Below, piece by piece: positions 8,530 through 16,683 of a stretch of 42,872 bases of DNA. Source of the stretch: Thermoplasmata archaeon (GTDB lineage: Archaea; Thermoplasmatota; Penumbrarchaeia; JAEHCK01). A program made the translations under genes and the position numbers. Below the pieces are notes generated by a model. It saw nothing but the letters and a program-made list of their open reading frames with translations. It was not told where the DNA came from and made no database searches. The stretch's first letter is position 1, and every line of letters starts with the position of its first letter. The stretch is taken from positions 1-42,872 of the forward strand of contig JAEHCK010000026.1 in the NCBI GenBank assembly GCA_020696345.1, in the 5' to 3' direction.

Positions 8530-9390
8530 TTATACTCTCCCATTTTTTTTATCAAACAATTCTAATTTTTCTATAACCCTAAAAATTAAAGCAGTGGCAG
8601 TATTTAATTCAATGTTCGTGGGATTATGATCAGCATGTATTGATTCTTCGATTAATAATTTTCTTGATAAAATGTCTTTATGGAGTTTATACCCTAACTT
8701 AGGTTGCAATCTATTAATCATTGCTTTTAAATAATCAATCGAACTTGGCCCAAAGTCAATCATGATTTTCTTTTTAATAGATTCCTCTAATATTTTTCTA
8801 ATACAAAATGAACATGCAAGTTTGCAACCGATTGAGGAACACAATTCACCTTCCTCTGCGATCTTTATAAGAAATTTATATAGTTTTTTATCTTTATTAT
8901 CATCATATTGTTCAAGATAACCTTTTATTTGAACAGGGGGACTTGAGCTTCCATAAATATGTAAGCCCGCTGATTTAAATTCATTATCAATCAATCCATT
9001 AAGATAATCTATAGCATATGTTGATAAAGCTAAGGCATTAGAAAGCCAATTTATAGCTTCACTTTTAGATAGATTATCCCTTGGAGGACCTATATGCTCA
9101 TACTGTCCCATAATTCGATGTCCTTTCGGAAAAATTTCCGGAAATGTACAATTCCATGCAATTATAGATTCTGGTATTATATACCCAACTAAATGAATTG
9201 TAGATGCATTCGAAGACAATTTACCTTCAAGAATTTTAAGTAAATTTATTGCTCTTTCTCTAATTGAAGGCTGTGGTTTATCTAAATTTAAGGTTTCAGA
9301 TATATTTTTCGTAGATTTAGATTTGTTTATTGATTTTGATCCTTTTTGATGTTTTTTTTTCGTTGGCATTGGAATTCCACTATATTTCAA
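8530..9390 (-). CDS. Hypothetical Cys-cluster protein, first gene of GHKL/radical SAM operon
   Basis: I do not recognise the family. The N-terminal ~35 residues are basic and low-complexity (Lys/Ser). The rest is mostly helical, with four cysteines spaced C-x4-C-x3-C-x2-C at C184, C189, C193 and C196, which could bind zinc or an iron-sulfur cluster. Another Cys lies near residue 81. The open frame starts with TTG at 9390. An ATG at 9369 (residue 8) is the more likely start. The stop lies 3 nt before the GHKL ATPase start, so the two are almost certainly co-transcribed and may be translationally coupled. A repeat shared with the HNH locus (9482-9580) lies about 100 nt upstream. Confidence 0.6.
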   Translation of the reverse strand: MKYSGIPMPTKKKHQKGSKSINKSKSTKNISETLNLDKPQPSIRERAINLLKILEGKLSSNASTIHLVGYIIPESIIAWNCTFPEIFPKGHRIMGQYEHIGPPRDNLSKSEAINWLSNALALSTYAIDYLNGLIDNEFKSAGLHIYGSSSPPVQIKGYLEQYDDNKDKKLYKFLIKIAEEGELCSSIGCKLACSFCIRKILEESIKKKIMIDFGPSSIDYLKAMINRLQPKLGYKLHKDILSRKLLIEESIHADHNPTNIELNTATALIFRVIEKLELFDKKNGRV

Positions 9391-9481
9391 TGAATTTTAT
9401 TTGGAGTTTTTTTTTAATTATATTTTCTTTATTTATCTATTAACAATATTCTCGTTATTATTCAATATTTTGACTAGTCCT

Positions 9482-9580
9482 AGTTACACCCACATACGCC
9501 CAATGAGGTGCCTCGCCTCCCAAAGGTCCTAGTGGGTTATCTTGAATTACTTATTTCTAATTTATGATGAATTAATAATC
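9482..9580. repeat. Direct repeat, copy 1, flanking the HNH gene
   Basis: A segment running from AGTTACACC through GTGCCTCG, CTCCCAAAGG and TAGTGGGTTATCTTGAATTA to AATTAATAAT matches 10565-10660 in the same orientation. From 9508 to about 9562 the two copies differ at only a few bases. This copy is 3' of the HNH gene and 5' of the Cys-cluster/GHKL/radical SAM operon. Confidence 0.85.
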
Positions 9581-9600
9581 AATTGTGATTTTATAATGAT

Positions 9601-10548
9601 TCACCTCTGAAAAATCCTCTCCCTATGCCAATCCAGAGCAACCTGGGACGGGTACTTACTTGATTCATTCGGCATGATCATATCATTCTTATTGAACTTA
9701 GTCAAAACACTTTCCGGTGTTTCTTCTTCGACTGCTCCAGAAACCAGCACGCGGTAGTGATCATCCACGGAGATCAGGCCTTTATCGAACAACCAGTGAT
9801 GAGTTTTGCATAATGCCATCCCGTTTCGGATATCATCATTATTATACTGCGAGAAGGGTAGAATATGTGCAGCATCGATGATCGAGATCCCGGATGATGT
9901 GATCAATTTCACACCACATACCGAGCAGGTCTCGTTATATGAAGTTAGAACGATCCGTCTGAAGGCTGGATCACGAGATGGTTTGAATTCAGAGGTTAGA
10001 ATGTTGTGACTCATTTTGAACTCGTCATTTATCAATAAGATCAATTTTTTTTCATAATCAAATGATCTGTCTATTATCCGGATCGCCTTTTTCAAATTAT
10101 TGATCTCGATCTCTGAAAAATATCCGCCATTCAGTAATGAATTGATCAATTTATTTCTGGAGTTATCATCGTCGATCAGATCGATAAGATCATCATCCAA
10201 AGTGATCGAGCTTACAATACTATTGAACTCATGAATTGATCTTGGTTGGTGTGGGTGTACGTGTTTTTTAAATTCGATCTTCCAGAACCCGTCCGATCTC
10301 AAATGATATAATGGCAGATATATCGGTCCTGTTCGGTTATAAGATAAAATTTTCCACAGCTCTGCCCAGGTTTCGCGCAGATAGATATTGGGTTTAATAT
10401 CAGACAGATCGATCTTGTTATTCTTGGATAACAATATCAACGATAATAATAGAATGGGTTTATGTGGGGCTTTGCCTGCAGAATAACGGTTCTTGTTTTT
10501 GTCCACATGTAGTTCTTTGAACTTTGTTAAATAATCCCCTAGGTTCAT
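9601..10548 (-). CDS. HNH endonuclease, restriction-type
   Basis: This is a predicted HNH restriction-type nuclease of about 315 residues. The N-terminal half has the KAPHKPILLLSLI segment typical of this restriction-enzyme family. The C-terminal nuclease has a zinc pair CSVC, then DAAHILPFSQYNNDDIRNGMALCKTHHWLFD with the catalytic His (AAH), the central Asn and the final His. The frame is open to a GTG at 10572, but GGTGG six bases before the ATG at 10548 decides the start. The gene is less AT-rich than its neighbours and sits alone between two ~95-bp direct repeats, which suggests it moved in as a cassette or was gained by recombination between them. Confidence 0.8.
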   Translation of the reverse strand: MNLGDYLTKFKELHVDKNKNRYSAGKAPHKPILLLSLILLSKNNKIDLSDIKPNIYLRETWAELWKILSYNRTGPIYLPLYHLRSDGFWKIEFKKHVHPHQPRSIHEFNSIVSSITLDDDLIDLIDDDNSRNKLINSLLNGGYFSEIEINNLKKAIRIIDRSFDYEKKLILLINDEFKMSHNILTSEFKPSRDPAFRRIVLTSYNETCSVCGVKLITSSGISIIDAAHILPFSQYNNDDIRNGMALCKTHHWLFDKGLISVDDHYRVLVSGAVEEETPESVLTKFNKNDMIMPNESSKYPSQVALDWHRERIFQR

Positions 10549-10564
10549 GATCGCCACCTTTTTA

Positions 10565-10660
10565 AGTAACACCAGCTATCCTATGTGGTGCCTCGACTCC
10601 CAAAGGTTTTAGTGGGTTATCTTGAATTACTTATTTCTAATTATTGATTAATTAATAATT
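10565..10660. repeat. Direct repeat, copy 2, flanking the HNH gene
   Basis: Partner of 9482-9580, same orientation. It lies directly 5' of the HNH gene, so it holds that gene's promoter region. Copy 1 lies 5' of the next minus-strand operon in a similar way. The shared block could therefore be a promoter-bearing duplication or a recombination site. Confidence 0.85.
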
Positions 10661-10747
10661 ATATACCCATCTAGTGATCATATATAAACTTAAAGTGTAA
10701 ATTACCATTAAATATACCAAAATGGTCATTTTTAACCAATTGTAAAT

Positions 10748-11053
10748 TCATAGATATTTATTCACATCATCAATGAATTCATCATACCTCAAGATATTAA
10801 TATTTGACAAATTCCCATTATTGTCTTTCACTTCATCAATAACTGCCTGAACATTAGGCGTCACCCGATCTTTGAATAGTATGTACAAGGTCGCCCCTTC
10901 AACAGGAAGCGGTCGATTTGTAATATTAGGGCTATTCACATCACAGATCACGGCCACCCGCGTAGCCACGATCATCCCCGCGATCTCGATCGGGTTCTTG
11001 GATTCTTCCACCTCAATGATATGCTGGATCTTATTATTTTTGACGATCACCAT
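10748..11053 (-). CDS. Short PD-(D/E)XK-like protein, probably a C-terminal remnant
   Basis: A 101-residue open frame. It begins with DMVIVKNNKIQHIIEVEES, in which the Asp just before the ATG and the ExE a dozen residues later look like the D...(E)xK core of a restriction-endonuclease fold. A strand-helix region ending ILRYDEFIDDVNKYL follows. The frame is open about 22 codons upstream of the ATG (…RLTKPD) to a TAA with no better start, so the N-terminal part of a longer nuclease is probably missing. No Shine-Dalgarno stands out. I cannot name the family and activity is doubtful. Confidence 0.45.
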   Translation of the reverse strand: MVIVKNNKIQHIIEVEESKNPIEIAGMIVATRVAVICDVNSPNITNRPLPVEGATLYILFKDRVTPNVQAVIDEVKDNNGNLSNINILRYDEFIDDVNKYL

Positions 11054-11154
11054 ATCCGGCTTGGTTAATCTGGTGGGAGTGGATTTGGTAGAAAGAAATT
11101 TAGAGATGAATGTGAAAAATTAAAAAATGGATAGCCTTAAATAATCTCAAAATT

Positions 11155-11526
11155 CTAAATATATGAAAAATTCTGCGGCGGTCTAAAGTTTCTATTTTTC
11201 TCGTATGGATCAATTGGTGGATCAAATCTTTTAATATTGGTAACTTCGAGTCCATGTACCCGGCTATTCCCATTACAATATAAGAAGAATCTATCTTTTT
11301 CTATTCCTCCCAGGCTTCCACATTTTTCCCAAATTTCTTCAGGTGATCCCTTGATCTCCTTTTTTATTCGAAAACGCCCAACGATCTTTTTCTCCGGGGA
11401 ACTCGCATAAATATAAACCCACGAGATATCCTGTTTTGGGATCTGTTTTCTAAACTCGAACCGTTTCTCACCGGCAAGTATCTTTTCCGCATACCTGGGC
11501 TTGATTGAGAGGATTATATCGGCCAT
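11155..11526 (-). CDS. ASCH-domain protein
   Basis: A 123-residue single-domain protein beginning MADIILSIKPRYAEKILAGEKRFEFRK, the signature start of ASCH/PUA-like proteins thought to bind RNA or modified bases. The Lys/Glu/Arg spacing and later IYASSPEKKIVGRFRI support the assignment. The open frame extends 36 codons upstream, but that part is noncoding repeat DNA; the Met at 11526 begins the homology. About 41 nt upstream lies a TATA-like element within a 27-bp sequence identical to 42533-42559, which stands at the same distance from a mazG relic. The gene ends in TAG, unusual in this window, with a TAA six codons later in frame. Confidence 0.72.
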   Translation of the reverse strand: MADIILSIKPRYAEKILAGEKRFEFRKQIPKQDISWVYIYASSPEKKIVGRFRIKKEIKGSPEEIWEKCGSLGGIEKDRFFLYCNGNSRVHGLEVTNIKRFDPPIDPYEKNRNFRPPQNFSYI

Positions 11527-11560
11527 AGTTTTGACACACCAACACACCCGAATAATGTAT

Positions 11561-11587
11561 GATGAGATAAAGTTTATTGATGCTTTG
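11561..11587 (-). promoter_or_regulatory. Repeated promoter-like block upstream of ASCH gene
   Basis: 27 bases identical to 42533-42559. On the minus strand the core reads CAATAAACTTTATCTC. It lies about 40 nt before the ASCH start and the same distance before the mazG relic start at 42500, which fits a shared TATA element with a short leader. Confidence 0.5.
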
Positions 11588-11637
11588 AGGAAAAAATTCC
11601 AAATCCAAAACTCAAAATCCAAAGAAAATCCCAAGGA

Positions 11638-11817
11638 CTAAATCCCAAAAGAGTGAGATAGCGCTGGGACCGGGGTTTTAGGCAAAATCAATAAAAGGCA
11701 AGCCAGGAGTTTGCACTTGTCAATTTTGATCTCTTTTGTGCCGATACGGTCGTGGAAGGTGATTCCGTCATTGGATTTGCAGAATTGTTTGTAATGTTCG
11801 TGGGTGATCTCCTGCAT
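11638..11817 (-). pseudogene. Possible 5' fragment of an unidentified gene
   Basis: A 59-codon open frame starting MQEITHEHYKQFCKSNDGITF. The first ~36 residues look like real coding sequence (mixed polar/hydrophobic, less AT-rich codons). The tail is low-complexity and ends in TAG within a CCAAAT-type repeat. This suggests the front of a gene cut by repeat DNA. Its family is unknown, and chance coding is possible. Confidence 0.25.
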
Positions 11818-11966
11818 GGGTTGGAATCATTTACTCCTGGTCGGCACGATCCATAGTAATATGGGTTTGTAGAGATATAGATAGTTTAAAGTTAGTTATA
11901 AGTTAGTCATGGGTTAGTTATAAGATATGTAAACTCATGGAATAAATTGGCTTATAAACCCACTTC

Positions 11967-12932
11967 TTATCTTGTTAAATAATTTCTCAGCGAAATAATA
12001 TCATCAAGATTATTATCAATATCTAAATAATCACAGATATCTTTTTGATCTTCTAATTCAAAAAGTATCTTTTGATATTTCTGATAATCAATGGTATCTC
12101 TTAATGTACAGAAATCTGAAACTAATAGAAATTGGGTTTCGTCGTCAACAGTAAACATTTTTTCAGGTGGAAACTCCTCATGACGATATCTAACAGTATC
12201 TTTTACAGCAGGGCCCCTAACATAGCAAGTACGTCCATATTCCCGGGCATCTCTGTTCTTTTTTCTTTCTAAGTAACCAAGAAAATTTAGAATGTCTGTA
12301 TCAAAAATACCTTTTACAGCACCCCATTTTACCTCTATTGCATATTTCGTTTTTTCTTCAGAAACAACAATGAGATCAGGATCTTTTAATTCTGAATTAT
12401 CAATCCAAGAATGAAGTTTAATACTCCAAAACTCCTCTCCACTTTCTTCTTCAATTTTTTGATAAATTTTACCTGCAGTTCCAGTTGTATAAGTGGCGAT
12501 ATATACTTTCCATTCGGGGTGGATTTTATTAATAATATCTTTTATTTTAATACTAAGTCGAATATGTTTATCAGCTTTTTTTTGACTGACTTCAGAATTA
12601 GATTCTTCATCAAATTGGGTAGGACTTATTCTAATATTTTTACTTACATTATTATCCTTGGGAATAGTTGATTTGAATTGAACAACTCGTTCACTTGGAC
12701 TGTCAATGAAAAATAATAAACCATGTTTTCTATATATATTAAAAAACTTACGAAGACCCATTTTCGTTGGAGGGTCTTTTCGAAGTTTATTACAACAATG
12801 TTGATAAATTTCATCGATATGAGCCTTTCCTTCTCTTTTTTCAATAAAATGAAGGGCTTCACTCATTTTTACTCCACATCCGATTCTGTTTCGTTTACAA
12901 TACCTAATAATCTCATTTGCTATACTACTCAT
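11967..12932 (-). CDS. PD-(D/E)XK nuclease-like protein
   Basis: A 321-residue protein. The N-terminal 1-80 is helical and winged-helix-like. The core DPDLIVVSEEKTKYAIEVKWGAV gives the D186...E200-x-K202 catalytic signature of the restriction-endonuclease fold, with IATYTTGTAGKIYQ before it as a likely core helix/strand. It is flanked by other nuclease genes, which suits a stand-alone restriction-like nuclease or the nuclease part of a defence system. No methyltransferase sits next to it. It ends in TAA and lies alone, about 170 nt from the DUF6979-like gene. Confidence 0.65.
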   Translation of the reverse strand: MSSIANEIIRYCKRNRIGCGVKMSEALHFIEKREGKAHIDEIYQHCCNKLRKDPPTKMGLRKFFNIYRKHGLLFFIDSPSERVVQFKSTIPKDNNVSKNIRISPTQFDEESNSEVSQKKADKHIRLSIKIKDIINKIHPEWKVYIATYTTGTAGKIYQKIEEESGEEFWSIKLHSWIDNSELKDPDLIVVSEEKTKYAIEVKWGAVKGIFDTDILNFLGYLERKKNRDAREYGRTCYVRGPAVKDTVRYRHEEFPPEKMFTVDDETQFLLVSDFCTLRDTIDYQKYQKILFELEDQKDICDYLDIDNNLDDIISLRNYLTR

Positions 12933-13100
12933 TTTATGACCTCTATTACATTATTAATAGACCTTCAGCAATAATTCTAAAATAGTAGTTGACTTATCAT
13001 TGTCCATACTTTCGCTAATAGCTACATGAGTGAAATTCAATGAGATTAAGTTTTTCATTGATTATAATCAAAGCTAATACAACACTAAATTATTTCTAAA

Positions 13101-13484
13101 TTATATCTGAATCAAATTATTTTTCCATAAGGTAATTACAACATCCATTTGTTGGTTATATGCTTTAGTTTCATTTGGTGTAACTTTATTCCAAAGGGCA
13201 TTTTCATTTGATGCAAGTGATGGATCTTTCTTTAGGAGTTGTGCAGCTTTCATAGCATATGATTTATTTTTCATTGAAGTTGTATAACTACCCCCTGATA
13301 TCCCTTTTATTATACCTTCCTCACAAAGACCTAAAAATGCACTTTTTGGACATCCCTTACAACGAGATGAATAACTATCAAATATTTTACTAGCAGCTAA
13401 TTCCCATGCATCTCGGGGATCATTTACTTCTTTACAGGATATAAACTTTACAGCCATTAACGCAGTTTTTCCATAACTACCCAC
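13101..13484 (-). CDS. DUF6979-like protein
   Basis: A 127-residue protein I recognise by pattern as DUF6979: an AWELAASKIF segment, then CKGCPKSAFLGLCEEG, then GISGGSYTTSMKNKSYAMKAAQLL, ending QMDVVITLWKNNLI. The function of the family is unknown. The start is GTG at 13484, decided by AGGAG at 13493-13497, 8 nt upstream. An ATG one base before it in another frame is not used. A TATA element at 13539-13546 shares a 14-base string with the CARF-wHTH promoter. Three conserved cysteines (CxxC plus C) may bind metal. Confidence 0.65.
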   Translation of the reverse strand: MGSYGKTALMAVKFISCKEVNDPRDAWELAASKIFDSYSSRCKGCPKSAFLGLCEEGIIKGISGGSYTTSMKNKSYAMKAAQLLKKDPSLASNENALWNKVTPNETKAYNQQMDVVITLWKNNLIQI

Positions 13485-13538
13485 ATTTTCAACTCCTTTG
13501 TTATTTAATTTCTTTCAAAACAAAAATAGCTCTCAAAG

Positions 13539-13546
13539 TATAAAAT
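13539..13546 (-). promoter_or_regulatory. TATA element of the DUF6979-like gene
   Basis: TATAAAAT on the plus strand; the gene reads ATTTTATA. Its centre is about 58 nt before the GTG start, which would give a leader of about 30 nt carrying the AGGAG site. The surrounding 14 bases (13531-13544) are identical to 28949-28962. Confidence 0.55.
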
Positions 13547-13605
13547 AATAATGTTGAAGAAATGTTGGTTGAAAAATTAGTGATAGTTTCAATTTATTCA
13601 GTATT

Positions 13606-13797
13606 CTATAATTTATAATGAAAAACCTCTCCACAATTACTGCACCTATATGTACTAACCCCATGCAACCGAGCAACATCTGCTCGACGAGTGCGATCTT
13701 TTATTTTACTCAATGTTTTTAATACTTTACTACCACACTTCGGACAAACTGGTGGTTTTCCACCCTCTCTAAATTCTTCTAAACTCAAACCGCACAT
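13606..13797 (-). CDS. Small zinc-ribbon protein
   Basis: 63 residues with two CxxC pairs, CPKCGSK near residues 18-24 and CSNCGEVF near the end, and a basic middle (KIKDRTRRADVARL). This is a treble-clef or zinc-ribbon protein that probably binds nucleic acid or a protein partner. A GTGGGAT-type site precedes the ATG, as it does for the next gene upstream. It begins 36 nt after the GIY-YIG-like gene, so the two are probably one transcript. Confidence 0.65.
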   Translation of the reverse strand: MCGLSLEEFREGGKPPVCPKCGSKVLKTLSKIKDRTRRADVARLHGVSTYRCSNCGEVFHYKL

Positions 13798-13833
13798 AAA
13801 TATCCCACAAAAAAAAATATAATTTAATAAATA

Positions 13834-15597
13834 TTATTTGACACCTAAAATCTCGTCAAATCTAATTTTAACATTCCCATCCCATCTACCAACTTCAGTA
13901 AGATCAATAATAAACGAATCATTAAAATCGGATAATATTAAATCACGAAATACTCTCCCTAATGAATTTAGAATAGCTTTTACTCCTCTACCTTCTTCTC
14001 TATAAAAACACCCACTAATTTTTGGTTTGAATCCACTCTTAATTGCTAATTTTAAACCTTCAGTGAAAAAGTATCTATATTTTGAGCTTGGATTTGACCA
14101 ATTGTCCTGACCTGCGAAAAAACCATAAACAGATTCAGGATTTTCTTTTATTATTATCTCAGCAATTGAATTTGACAAACCAAATTCTTTCCATTTTGAT
14201 GCAACCTGGCCCACAAGCTGTGCATCATAATTGTTTATAGGTTCGAATGCATCAACTATACCATATCCCGCAGATATAATTATTAATCTCATTCTTCCAG
14301 ATTTAACCAAGTCTTCAATTTTATTATAATTTGAACGAAATGCTTGATATGGTGAGCCTGTGTATAAATATAATGCGGAAGTTTGAGGAGAGAAATCTTC
14401 TATACAATATTTCATTGTATTTCGACCCATTTCTAAGTTGTTCCAGGTATTAGATAAATCTTGAACATTGATCTTTCGTTCAGGTTTAATAATCTCACCT
14501 GAAGGATATTTGCTACCGCAACATGGGATGAAGCACAAAATTTTTTCTTTTTTCAAACCAGATTCCACTGGAATAGTTGATAATGTTGTTTGTTCAATAA
14601 ATTGAGTGGATCTTATTTTATCTTGAAATAAATTCATATCTGATTCCTTCAATAGATTTGAGCTATTAACATGCTGAATGTTCCAAAGATATGAGTTTCT
14701 AATCTCCTGTTTTGCAGCATAATTACCAAGCCAATTCGGAGTTGATTTTAATTCTGAATTTGATAATAACGCAATTACCCCTTCTTCCAGATATAACCTT
14801 TCTTTTTTTGTGGGTACTGATACACAACGGAATTTAAATTCATTTTTAAAAACTATATCAATCAATTTCTCGATATCTTTATTTGTTGGTGTCATATGTT
14901 TCATCCAGTCAGTGACATCAATTGCTGAAATTTTGTTCTTTTGAATTATCGCAGATCCAACATGTGTCCTGAAAACACTACTATTCTTATTCCCTTTGTA
15001 ATGATTTCTAATGCGATCTCTAAACCTATTATCTGCATTATGGGTACCAATCCTAACTATTCTATTCCAGACTTTGCCATTTATCTGGCATTTTTCACCT
15101 TCTTCAAAAAAGAAATATATTCCATTTTCTGGTAATGCCTTTGGATCGTATGAATGATCAAATAAAGGCAGTTTGTCAAGTGTTTGATATAATTGTTCAA
15201 GAATTGATTTTGAATCTAATTCTCTATCGTTAAATAATTTGGGCCTATCATTTAATACAGGTTTCGTTTTATTATAAGTTCTTATTTCGGTATCCGATAC
15301 ATCAATTTCAAGCATAAAAGAACTGTTTATTTTTAATTGAATTCTTTTATCTTGTATCTCATAATAAAATTCTTGAGCCATTACTGTCTTTCCGAGGGCC
15401 ATTGCATGTGCCATCTCACCGCCTTTAATACCATTAGGAGTTAATTCTACTGTGCCATACCAGTTACCCCTATTACCATAATTTTTTATATCTTTGATAT
15501 CAAGTAAAACTTTAGTATTATTATCAATGGCCTCTTGAATTCCATCATGAATTTTATTAATGATCGAAAGCCAATAACGTTTGTATTTACTAACCAT
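13834..15597 (-). CDS. GIY-YIG-like nuclease fused to YaaA/DUF6884-like domain
   Basis: About 587 residues in three parts. Residues 1-130 are an unassigned N-terminal domain. Residues about 150-330 begin NGIYFFFEEGEK and continue RIVRIGT..NRFRDRIRNHY, the GIY...YIG core layout with the trailing Arg/Tyr of that nuclease family. Residues about 355-520 read CFIPCCGSKYP, ALYLYTGSPYQAF, RLIIISAGYGIVDAFEPI.NYDA, as in YaaA/DUF6884 proteins, a fold linked to nucleobase or DNA-damage chemistry. The start at 15597 follows a GTGGGA site; a GTG 12 nt earlier is possible. It is followed by a zinc-ribbon gene. The combination suggests a modification-dependent nuclease, which is inference. Confidence 0.6.
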   Translation of the reverse strand: MVSKYKRYWLSIINKIHDGIQEAIDNNTKVLLDIKDIKNYGNRGNWYGTVELTPNGIKGGEMAHAMALGKTVMAQEFYYEIQDKRIQLKINSSFMLEIDVSDTEIRTYNKTKPVLNDRPKLFNDRELDSKSILEQLYQTLDKLPLFDHSYDPKALPENGIYFFFEEGEKCQINGKVWNRIVRIGTHNADNRFRDRIRNHYKGNKNSSVFRTHVGSAIIQKNKISAIDVTDWMKHMTPTNKDIEKLIDIVFKNEFKFRCVSVPTKKERLYLEEGVIALLSNSELKSTPNWLGNYAAKQEIRNSYLWNIQHVNSSNLLKESDMNLFQDKIRSTQFIEQTTLSTIPVESGLKKEKILCFIPCCGSKYPSGEIIKPERKINVQDLSNTWNNLEMGRNTMKYCIEDFSPQTSALYLYTGSPYQAFRSNYNKIEDLVKSGRMRLIIISAGYGIVDAFEPINNYDAQLVGQVASKWKEFGLSNSIAEIIIKENPESVYGFFAGQDNWSNPSSKYRYFFTEGLKLAIKSGFKPKISGCFYREEGRGVKAILNSLGRVFRDLILSDFNDSFIIDLTEVGRWDGNVKIRFDEILGVK

Positions 15598-15733
15598 CTT
15601 ACATCCCACTTAAGAGTAAGATTGGTTTAAGGACTATAAATTGATTTTGTTCATTATTCATTTGTTAGTTTATTCATTATTCATGGGGTTCATGTTAGTG
15701 CAATGGCAGGCGCACAGAAAGGCGATAAGAATT

Positions 15734-15961
15734 TTATATTTTCAATTCACCCTTTTTCCAACCTTTTTTATAGGCAATTATTTGTATTATTCTTAAAAAT
15801 AAGAAAGAGATTGATAGATGAAATGATAACTTATTTTTTTTATAATTATTAATATGCCATGATAGGTCCTTTACTATATCTTTAACTCTATATCTTGGTG
15901 GTCTGAGAGTATTTGAATCCCAATTATTAATTTCAGATGTATAGTTAATATTATGGGTCAT
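15734..15961 (-). CDS. Small protein coupled to glycosyltransferase
   Basis: 75 residues. Its start overlaps the glycosyltransferase stop as TAATG, with AGGAG upstream (CTCAGGAGTAATTTATAATG), so it is translated by coupling. The C-terminal 40 residues (a hydrophobic FHLSISFLFLRIIQIIAY, then KKGWKKG) look like the membrane-associated tail found at the end of many GT2 enzymes. It may therefore be a detached C-terminus that still works in trans, or the result of an old frameshift. I see no catalytic motif. Confidence 0.5.
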   Translation of the reverse strand: MTHNINYTSEINNWDSNTLRPPRYRVKDIVKDLSWHINNYKKNKLSFHLSISFLFLRIIQIIAYKKGWKKGELKI

Positions 15962-16683
15962 TATAAATTACTCCTGAGATATTTTTTTGTTACATATCCA
16001 CAGCCATATCCATAATTAAAAAAGGTTTTGTAAAAATTCTTAAAACTATTTCTATAATCGTGATATATTATTGAGTCTGGTTCATATTCAAATCTCCATC
16101 CATTTTTCCATAATTTAATGCTAAGAGAAATATCTTCACCGCCTGGTTTTTTAATATCCTCATCAAACCCACCAACGTTTAATGCAATTTTTCTCACGTA
16201 ACAACAATTCGCAGTTACGAGGTATAATAAAGAATCAGGAGGCTCAAGAATTCTATGAAATGAATTAAATCTTGATATTAGATGATTAGGAGTTAATGGT
16301 AGCACTTTTCCACCAGCACCCACTATTTTATTTTTCATATTAATTTTCTTTACCAGATTATAAAGCCAATATTTATGAACAACACAATCTGTATCAGTAA
16401 ATGCAACGATACCACCTTTAGCATTTTTTAATCCAGTGTTTCGCGCTATAGCTGGACCGCTGTTTCTGGTTAGTCTAATATAATTAACTTTAAATGGATG
16501 ATTATAATTTTTCCATTTCTTTACCACTTCTTCTGTGTCATCAAAAGAATAATCGTCAACAATTATCACTTCATATGGCAATAATTTTTTAAGTTTATCA
16601 AAAGATTTTAATAATCTATTAAGTTGTTGAGATTGAGTGTATGTTGGGACTATAATTGAAACTTTTAATTGTTTTTCTTTCAT
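15961..16683 (-). CDS. GT2-family glycosyltransferase
   Basis: A 240-residue GT-A enzyme that adds a sugar from a nucleotide donor to a surface glycan. It has KVSIIVPTYTQ at the N-terminus, VIIVDDYSFDDT, then FTDTDCVVH as the DxD metal site, an acceptor loop with ANCCYVRK, and GGFDEDIKKPGGEDISLSIKLWKNGW with the ED base motif. The longer start at 16701 is rejected: GGAGGT lies about 10 nt before the ATG at 16683. The gene still overlaps the epimerase 3' end by 65 nt. The enzyme ends soon after the ED region, and its usual tail may be supplied by the coupled 75-residue gene. Confidence 0.82.
   Translation of the reverse strand: MKEKQLKVSIIVPTYTQSQQLNRLLKSFDKLKKLLPYEVIIVDDYSFDDTEEVVKKWKNYNHPFKVNYIRLTRNSGPAIARNTGLKNAKGGIVAFTDTDCVVHKYWLYNLVKKINMKNKIVGAGGKVLPLTPNHLISRFNSFHRILEPPDSLLYLVTANCCYVRKIALNVGGFDEDIKKPGGEDISLSIKLWKNGWRFEYEPDSIIYHDYRNSFKNFYKTFFNYGYGCGYVTKKYLRSNL

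Noticed and set aside
9482..10660. CRISPR-like repeats at the HNH locus
   Set aside because: Only two copies, about 1.1 kb apart, with a gene between them; no spacer spacing.
12411..12974. Plus- and minus-strand frames inside the PD-(D/E)XK gene (12411-12671, 12644-12862, 12723-12974)
   Set aside because: Shadow frames over a gene with a clear D...ExK core.
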